Assembly: GCA_933228895.1 (NCBI GenBank)
Contig: OW121852.1
Location: forward strand, 132,117,544 to 132,181,543
DNA length: 64,000 nucleotides
Direction: 5' to 3'
Source of the DNA: Platycnemis pennipes
Lineage: Eukaryota; Arthropoda; Insecta; Odonata; Platycnemididae
A model generated the notes under the pieces. That model was not told where the DNA came from. It was given only the letters and a program-made list of their open reading frames with translations, and searched no databases. Each line of letters opens with the position of its first letter. Positions within the stretch are counted from its first letter, which is position 1. The position numbers and the translations under genes were made by a program. Positions 51,001-60,000 of the stretch are shown here, piece after piece.

Positions 51001-54000
51001 TGAATGGCCCCCTTAGCTCCCTTTCGAAGCAGTTTAGTCAGGTCACAAACCATCTCAAATATGGTATTCCTAAATATGATGCTGTCGTTGTTAATTGCCT
51101 CCTGTTTTCGCTCGCAGTGGTGCGATTACGTTTTGTTTATGCAATTATTTTTACATTTTTGTTTCCCTTTTACAATCAAGGGATTATGACCACGTTAATT
51201 AAATTATTTGCTTCTAAAAGTCACTCGTGCCTTCCGATTTTGATCCAGTCCAAGAACTTGGCTTTGGCTTGTGTTTTTCGCGCAGCCTAGTGATACCTGT
51301 ACTGGAGTCCGCCAGTAAATTGGCCATTAACTTTCCCTTCGATGCCTTTTCAGTAATCTTCCCAGTAAACTCCCCAGACCTACCACGACACGCCACCTCT
51401 TCCTTGAAGAATTAGACATTATCAATTTGTAATTTTACCAAAGGAAACATACACGGCCACGGAATACGATGTGCGGCTGCGAAAAATGTATTAAAAGTGT
51501 GTACAATTTGTGTGAGGGCTTAAATTGTGAAGGTTTAATATGTATTTTTTCATTAGGGTAGAGGTTCAATATGTTTTTTTATTCTAATAGCTTTTAATGT
51601 ATTTATTTCTGATTTTAATATTTTCTGAGTTTTGACAAAAATTTAATTCAGCAGAAAAAAGTATTTCGATAATAGCAGACCTTTGGGCGATCGGTCAGGA
51701 AAATCGGTGTCTGTCAGGGAAAAGTCAGGGAATTTGAAAATTGGTTATCAGTAGCCACCCTGTTATCCACAAATGCTGATGTTATTGTTTTTTCTAAATA
51801 TAGTACAACCCTCTATTTGCATTGCAGTCATGCCCATGTATAACTAAGTTGAGGGGGCCAAATATTTACTTAGTGATAACTGAACTTTGTTATATGTGGA
51901 CCAGTTTTTCCCAGCCTCTCGTTGACGGGGAATAGCCTTCACTTTGTTATAAACGGGTTTAATATAAGTGGGCTTGGCTGTATTGGAATTTGTTTTCCTG
52001 CAATATACAATTTTCTTTTTGTGCCATCAATTTCCTATTTCTCCAAAGTATTCGCAACCTTGTATTTATACCTCATCATTTTCTGTACTCATACTACCCT
52101 GTATATAACACTGTTAACAATTCACTCTGAAACCTTCAGCCTTGTGCTTCATGATACACAGACTGTGCACCATTCCCATGACTGATGGGAACAAAATGGA
52201 GTTACGCACAATCTAACAAATAGTTATCCACAATGGTTACTCAGAAGGTCATTCTGACACACACTGCAGACGGGAACATTGGCATGGAAGGAGATTTACA
52301 GTGGGACACAGGAGCTAGAATGTGATCGAAGTGGAGAGGAGAACACCCTTCCTTGGTAACACCTCCCTCGAGACATGACAGCTCCAAACAAAAGGAGAAG
52401 TCAAGGCTGCCTTTTACCACAATTCCACTCTAAAAAACATACTTGGGTCCGACAAAGACAATTGCGAAGCGATGCGCATGAACTCTACTGTAAAGACTGC
52501 AGTAGTGTATTCGTTGGACAGACAGACCTTTGCAAACCAGTGGCAAGGAACATGAAGCCAGCTTCAGAAAAGGGAATGATGCGTCACAGTTCCCAAACAT
52601 TTAGTGATGCACTATCACCAGTGTGATTTCATCCCTAGAATTTTACATGCTGAGAAGAAATGGAGGCGGTTGGACGATCCAGAGGAGTGGGGAGTAAAGC
52701 ATTTCATGATGTCCAATGTTTGGCCAGATGAAAATATTCGGTAGAAATATGTTGTTTAAAAATTAGTCATGAGAGCTAGTTTAATAAATGATCAATTATA
52801 TTGCTCTTTTTCAGTTTATTACTCTTATCATTATTCTCTTTATAGTACGAACGTATGCATGTAAATTTCAAAAATCTCATTTTCCTGCAATATGCACTAT
52901 CTTGTGGTCCCTAGAAATGTTAAAAAAAAGTTTTCTCTGTATTCACAATTAAGAGGAAAGGATTAGATATGTATTAAGCTTGATGATTGTAATTCCTTGA
53001 TGAAGATTAATAATAAAACTGGTTGCCATGGTTTGCGTTTGCTCTGTGCAGGTCAATCAAGTATGGAAAGTTCAAGGATACGAAGTGGTCCACCATCTAA
53101 GACTCCATCACGTGATAGCTCTGTTGTTCCTGATGACAGCTCAAGGAGTGGTGCTTCATCCAACACCACGAATGATGCTCCATCAAAGGCCCCATCAAGC
53201 CTTTCTCCTGAGAAGGTGGATCGTGCCTGTTCGATGATCATTGAAGATTATGTTTCAGATCCCAATGCAAAGGTCAGTGTATTTTTTCAAATCTTTTGAA
53301 AGTTTTATATCATACTTCATCATCAGGAAAGCAGTAGTGTTCCCTTACTTCTGTATGAGGTTAGGGATTGAATGTATGAGATGCCTGTAGAGAAGTAATT
53401 GTGCTTTGGAATATGATTTGAGTGCTTGGCATGTCTTCGTGAAATTAAACCTATAGTGCCACGTTTAAATGCCCTGTTAACATCTGCAAATGGGATTTAA
53501 ATATGGTCCTTTAAGACATTCTGTGCTCATGATGTAACATCTACGTCACGGTAGTCCCTTGCGAGTGACTGGTGACGTAAGGGCTACGTCATGGTTCCCT
53601 CTAATGGTATATTTGGCTCTGAGCGCTAGACAAGGGCGGTAGGGGAAGGAAAAAGGTCAGTCGCCAGTCTGAGCCTGGCTGTTGAGTGAAAAGCTTTTTA
53701 CGTGTAATGCGAGGGAGGTTCATATATATTACAGGATACTTGTAAAAGTTAAACATTTGTTAAGAAATAAAAGATAAGACTATTTTATGAAATAAAAGAC
53801 AAAAATATGGTCCTTTCATCAAATTACATATCAACCCTTGGTAAAAGTATAAATAAAAAATATTAAAATTTTACTAAAATTTCAGTCACGCTAAATTTGC
53901 AGTCACGTACATTGACGTTAAAGTACAGTCAGCAAGCAATGTATTAAGTTTAGTTTTACTCTGGAATGAGTGTAAGATGACTGTCAATGTACATTTTGTA

Positions 54001-57000
54001 AGATCTATGGAATACTAAAGGTAAAATATTTCTATTAATTAAGTTTTACATGAGTCTGACTTCTTTTAATGGGCTCTTTCAAATGGGCGAGTAGTTTATT
54101 TATTGTATTATCTTTACCTCATCGAAGCCACTTCTAATAGGTTGTTTACCAAATATTTTTTATTGCCAAGTCTGATAGTTTGTAAAATGAAAAGATACAT
54201 TATTCCGTTCTTTGATCCGTTGAGTCATTCTCAAGTTGTATTAATAATAATAATAATTTATTTGTCTAAAGATCAAACATACATGATATAGGACACGTCA
54301 TTGTATATAATGAGGACATACAAACTCTGTAACATACAGTTATAAGTTATCATCCAAGAGATATTCATCCACAGAGTAGTACATTTTTGAGAGTAAAAGT
54401 TCATTAATATTAGATTTAAAAATGGAAGATTTTTCAATGCCTTTAAATCGAGATAGAAGTTTATTATACCGGTGAATTCCCACGGCTCTGGGACCAACGG
54501 AAGTGGTACATGTTTTTACAGAAGGAATATGCAAGTTATCCCTTTTTTTTGTGGCGTAATTATGCACATTCGAGTTCTTTTCATATAGAGTAATATTTGT
54601 ATGAACATACATTAAAACATAAAAAATGTACACGCAGGGTAAAGAAAGTAGTCCCAAAGACTTGAAGTAAGGTCGACAAGGAGCTGTAAATGATGCATTG
54701 CAAATGAGTCTAACAGCTCTCTTCTGTAATTTCAATATAACATTAGCACGTGGGGTAGAGCCCCAAAACAAAATGCCATACACCATATGAGAGTAAAATT
54801 CTCCTAAGTACAAGGAACATAGCACTTCAACCGAAACAGTGTGTCGTATAAATCTAATCAAATAACATTTTGAGCTAAACTTTCTAGCTAATGCACAAAT
54901 GTGAGGCTCCCAGGTCATATAAGAATCAAGATGAAGTCCAAGAAATTTAGCCTGGGTGACCTGAGGTATGTAGTTTTGGTTGATACTCACATGGACATCA
55001 TTGTGTTTTTTGCCTCTGTCCATAATGTACATAATTTGTGATTTATCAACATTAACATGTAAGGAATTTAACTTACACCAGTCACTTAAAGTATGGGCAG
55101 CTAATCTACAATATTGTAAGAGATCACTTGAATTATCAGAGGAGATAATAAAATTGGTATCATCGGCATAGAGAATAGGGTTGATAGTAGCAATGTTTGA
55201 ATAAATGCCTGGCAGATCATTAATATATAATAAAAACAAAACAGGCCCCAGGACAGATCCTTGGGGAACACCATGTGGAACCAAATTTTTATGTGAGGCA
55301 TAATTACATCCATTCTTTAATGACGACCATTTGTTTCCTGTCGTGAAGATAAGAACTAATCCATTTATTAGCAATGCCACGAATACCAAGCCTATCTAAC
55401 TTAACAAGAAGATGCTCATGATTACCACAGTCAAATGCTTTACTAAAATCGAAAAACATAGTGCATGTTTCAAGTTTACCATATAAGAAGGATAGTAACA
55501 GATTAACAGCATTGTCCAATGCAGAATTTACTGATTTGTTTTTCCTGAATCCATGCTGGCTGGGAGAAGAGAGATTAGTGGAATCAATGAAGGAGACAAG
55601 TTTCTTATAAAACACCTTTTCAAAGATTTTAGCTAACTGAGACTGAATTGAAATAGGACGATATGAGTTCATATCAGATGTACTTCCTTTTATTTTGTAT
55701 CAAGGGATAACTTTAGATGTTTTCAAGCTATTTGGAAATACCCCATTCTGGAATGAATCATTTATAAGAAAGAGGAGTAAAGGTAGTATTACACTAATGC
55801 TATGAGCTATCAAAAACATAGGTACTTCATCAATGCCAGAACATTTCTTGGATCCCAAATTCTTGACTGTCTCCAACAGTTCATTCTCTGTACAAGGAAA
55901 CAGAAATAATGACTTGGGTTGAAATGGAAAGAAATAGGTTGTAGGTTTAGGATAGCAATGTAGGATAGCAACCAGGTAAACTGAGAAAGTAGTCGTTGAA
56001 ACTATTAGCCAGAGTGGTCATATCAGTAATAGGGACACCAGCTTTGTCAGTTATTTTAGAAGTGGAATATAATGAGGATGAATTTTTGTTTTTTGGGCTG
56101 TTAATGATGTTCCATATTTCTTTGGGACGATTATTGGAGGTAAGCATTCGATTGTTGTTATATGATTTTTTGGCATCTCTAATTATTTTAGTATATGAAG
56201 ATTTATAGCACTTGTAATGAGCCTTCAGCTCAATATCATCACTATGCTTACTTGAGAAGGCAAGAGATTTTAACTGGATGGACATCTGACGGATGTCATC
56301 AGTAATCCGGTTCTTATGAGTCCTTCTATTAGTTACCCTCCTGAAAATCACAGGAAAAGCTACATCAAAATAATATAGAAATTTATTGTACAAAACATTG
56401 AATCTAGCATCGTGTTCATGTGCAGAATAAACATCTGACCAAGTCTCACCATTTAAGAGATTTAAAAAGTGCAAAATATTAGCCTCAGAGAAAAGCCTAG
56501 TAGAAATTTTCCTGAAATTCCTAGTGGTCAACATTGAAAAAGTGGAGAAAACAGGATAATGGTCTGAAAGGTCAGAGACAATAACTCTTGTATGAACTGA
56601 ACAAGGATCAAAATTAGTTGCCACATAGTCAAGTTGGGTTTCTGAGTGGTTTGTGCAGTGTGTAGGTTTATTGACACTATTAAAAAGAAGATATGATTTT
56701 AAAATATTAGATAGGTTGTTTCGGTTTAAGCTGTCTGAGAGCCAATCACAATTAAAGTCCCCAGTGAGTATAATGTTGTAAGTGGCTGAACTCTTTTGGA
56801 AAAGTTTGAATATAAATATTGGTACATCATCCACTTGATCCAATCACAACTGAGCCTGCACAGCTGCTTTGCCCAATCACAGTGGGGGACACAGCTGATT
56901 CTGCCAAGGGAAGTCGTTGTTACTCTTCGTTCGGGATGTTTCGAAAGGTCTCCAGTGTGGCTCGTTCTGTGGGTGTCACCTTCAGCCTATTTAAATTTTT

Positions 57001-60000
57001 AATTGATTAGAGAATGGCTCTGGTTAGAAGATAAATTTTTTTACTGGTATAGTTTTTAGTTTCCATCAAATGATTTCATGTATACAATAGTGATATCGGT
57101 TCCAAGTAAACTCCCATTGTCCTATATAAATATAATTAATTGGAGATAACGTTTGTGGAAGGTTGGGGTGAAAATAATCCTTAGCAAGGGATTGGCGAGA
57201 AGTGAGAAATTTGACAAACTGCACTTTGATCCTTAGTTGCATTTGAATTTCTACGGTTGAGCTTTCCTTATTTTGTCTTCTGGTGAAAATTCAGCACCAC
57301 TGGAACCTATTGGATTCCATTTACATCACTTAAATGAATCTTTAAATTACCTAATTTTGCAAGTTTTTCCAGCAGCCCAAGCAATGATGTCACTTTCTTT
57401 GTAAGAAGTTGTCCACACTGGACTACATGCCTGTTTTGCCAAAAGGATACTGAGCTTGGCTGGAAAATATGTGTCGCTAGGTAGTTAGTTGCATTTGATG
57501 TATTAATATTTTTTTATCTCTCTTGCAGGAGGCGTACGAGTGTATCAAGGAGAAATTACCATATGTTAATTACATAGATTTCGTTTGTATTTCTTTGGAA
57601 AAAGTCTTGGAGCATAGTCCTGTGGTACGGGCTAGCTTTGGGAAACTAATTGTGTACCTCATCACTGAACAGTTGATTACCAAGCAGTTATTTGTGGATG
57701 CGTAAGTATTCAAGTTGATTATTTTAGGTTTAAGAATATATCTTTCTTCTATGAAGTTCTTGTTTTGAAGAGGATTCCTTGTGTTAACATTTTTATGCCA
57801 GAGATGTTGCATTGAGTTTTTATGATATTTTTATGGCTGATGAGTTGAATGAATCATCATAATGATAATTAGTGTAGATTTTAAATGAAATTATTTAACA
57901 ATATTATTAAATTGATTATTAAATATTGTTCGTACCATACACTATCCCATAGTTTTATTATCTGGTACAATTTACCCTATTCCTTATTGCAATATCTTAA
58001 TTTTTCAGCTTAAACAGATTGCTGGCCCAGGCTGAGGACATGCTGATAGATGTTCCTAAATTCTGGGAGTACATAGCTGATATTTTAGGTAAAGAAACTA
58101 AAAAGAAATACTTGAATTCAACACTATCACATGATGTTTAAAAATAAACTTTCGTTCTGCTGATAAAATGGGATTGAGAATCTGCTACTGATGTATAATT
58201 AAGTTTTTCTGTAAGTGCTTGGTTTTCGTGGACTTTGGTGTTAATTTGGTTATCTTCTTCCTTAATTGCAGTCGTTCTTCTAGAGGAAGAGGTGTTACCA
58301 CTCTCTGTTCTTCGGGAGTTCACAAGCCAATTGCAGGAGAAAAATCTGTCCGGCCCCCTAGTCGTTGCTTGCCTAAAGTTGCTGTTTAAGAACAAGGTCA
58401 GACTTAATTTCTTTGTACTTGACTTTGTCTTTTGGAGAAGTTGTTATTGTCAAAATGTTTTTAATAATGGGTTTTAGTCCTCCATTTTTTTCATTCCCCA
58501 AATTCCTCTTGTGTTTTCACATGCAGTGACACATCTGACACCAACCCTATTTGTTTCTCAAGTAATACACAATATTATTACAAGTTGAATTATTGAAACC
58601 AAGTCTCATGGAGACCTCCCTCTTGAAAATCCAAATCTGACATGGACAGGGATATCAGATTATGACCCTTATGCCAAAACACAGCTGCATATAGGCTATG
58701 CAGATTATTGTGACAATCTTTTCTAGGCCTCTTGTAATGGCAACACTTTAACTTGAAGCGTGTTTAGGGGCAAGGAAAGGTGTTGCTCAAGAATGGCAAT
58801 GTAGCCGGCCAATCTTCCCAGCCCTCCTAATCTTCATTTGCCGTGAGACAGTGTGTGTAGCCAGTGCTCACAAGTAATCCTCTGCATCAGATCTTTGGTT
58901 CTTGTCATTCATGTGTGTTTTGTCATTTTCAGGGCCATGCATGGATTATAGAGAAGTGGAAGGCATCTTCTCTCCAGTGGAAGGACCTCATCGCTGCAGA
59001 GGAAGTGGACAGCTTTGTCAAGGAGCATGTAAGATTTTTATAATCTCCTGCTTGATCTTGCGAATGAGTGTTACTTACTACCAAATAGATTGTGAATGCT
59101 TATGGGGATATTAGTGCAAAGGTCTCTTTGGCTTCTGTCATTTGGCATCTGTATGTCTACAAGATTCTTAGTGTATGATGCTTTGTCAGACAAGTGTTAG
59201 GGTGGCGTTCCTGTCAGTAGAACAGTTGTCTGATCCATCACATGCTGTAGGAGTATGGTAGTCATACAGACACCGAACTGTCTGTCAACTGTAATTTCTC
59301 ATTGTTTTGCTCGATTTGCGTTGCTTGATCACCCTTATGAAGGGTCGGAATTAAAGATTGGTTATATTTTTTACCACATGGTTATAATGCAGATTTTAAG
59401 GTTCAATTTTTTAAATATTTGGTGTTTAGAAAATAAGTGCTAAATTAAATATTCGCTGTGGGTTGTGGCAGTTAATCATAGCTTGGGCGTAAGAGGAAAA
59501 GTATTCAAAGATAGGTTGGAAGTAAAATTCATTGCATTACCTTTTTTTATGGTTGTGCATTGTTGTTGGATACAGGCATAGTTGTTAAAAAACTGTAGGC
59601 TTATTGCTCCTATGGTCATGACTTGGTCAAGTATGTATGCTGAAATTTTGATCCATCATTTTATTGTCGTCTTATGACTTACCAGGAATGTTCCTATGTT
59701 TTTTGTTGTTATGCAAATGCAAGAGAAGCGTTGGGTTTCATCCCAGTGACACATGAGAAAAACTAATCAGCTTCTCATAATATAATTGATGTACATAATG
59801 GTGTTGGTGTCATGATGAGAATCATTTTATGCTAGACTAGAGTTTCTGACTTGTCTGATTATAAACTGATTCTGAGCACCTCGAGAGCTCTAGTCTAGAA
59901 ATGATTTTGAATTGTGTCAAGTGTTGCATCTAATGTTGTGGTTAATGATTGCAGGGTCTTGAGTATGTGATGGGTGGGAGCAGTAGTGCCGTGTTCAACA

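Larger units (their letters stand above)
47209..51762. mobile_element. Dispersed element C, copy 2 (interrupted)
   Basis: It begins CAGGGTGGCGATCGTCAGGG and ends GTAGCCACCCTG, flanked by TTAT on both sides (47205-47208 and 51763-51766). Homologous to 21914-23237 at 47209-47525 and 50713-51762. The 3.2 kb between is a separate insertion; without it the copy is about 1.37 kb. Confidence 0.8.
54245..56845 (-). mobile_element. Non-LTR retrotransposon, 5'-truncated (CR1/Jockey-like)
   Basis: Antisense to eIF4G. Reading the minus strand from about 56843: the C-terminal half of the AP-type endonuclease, a linker, reverse transcriptase, a short 3' UTR, and a terminal (taa/att)n microsatellite at 54241-54258 in place of poly-A. 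Such tails are typical of CR1-like and related lineages. The N-terminal endonuclease half and any ORF1 are missing. Coding is broken by only a few lesions, so it is fairly young. Confidence 0.88.
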
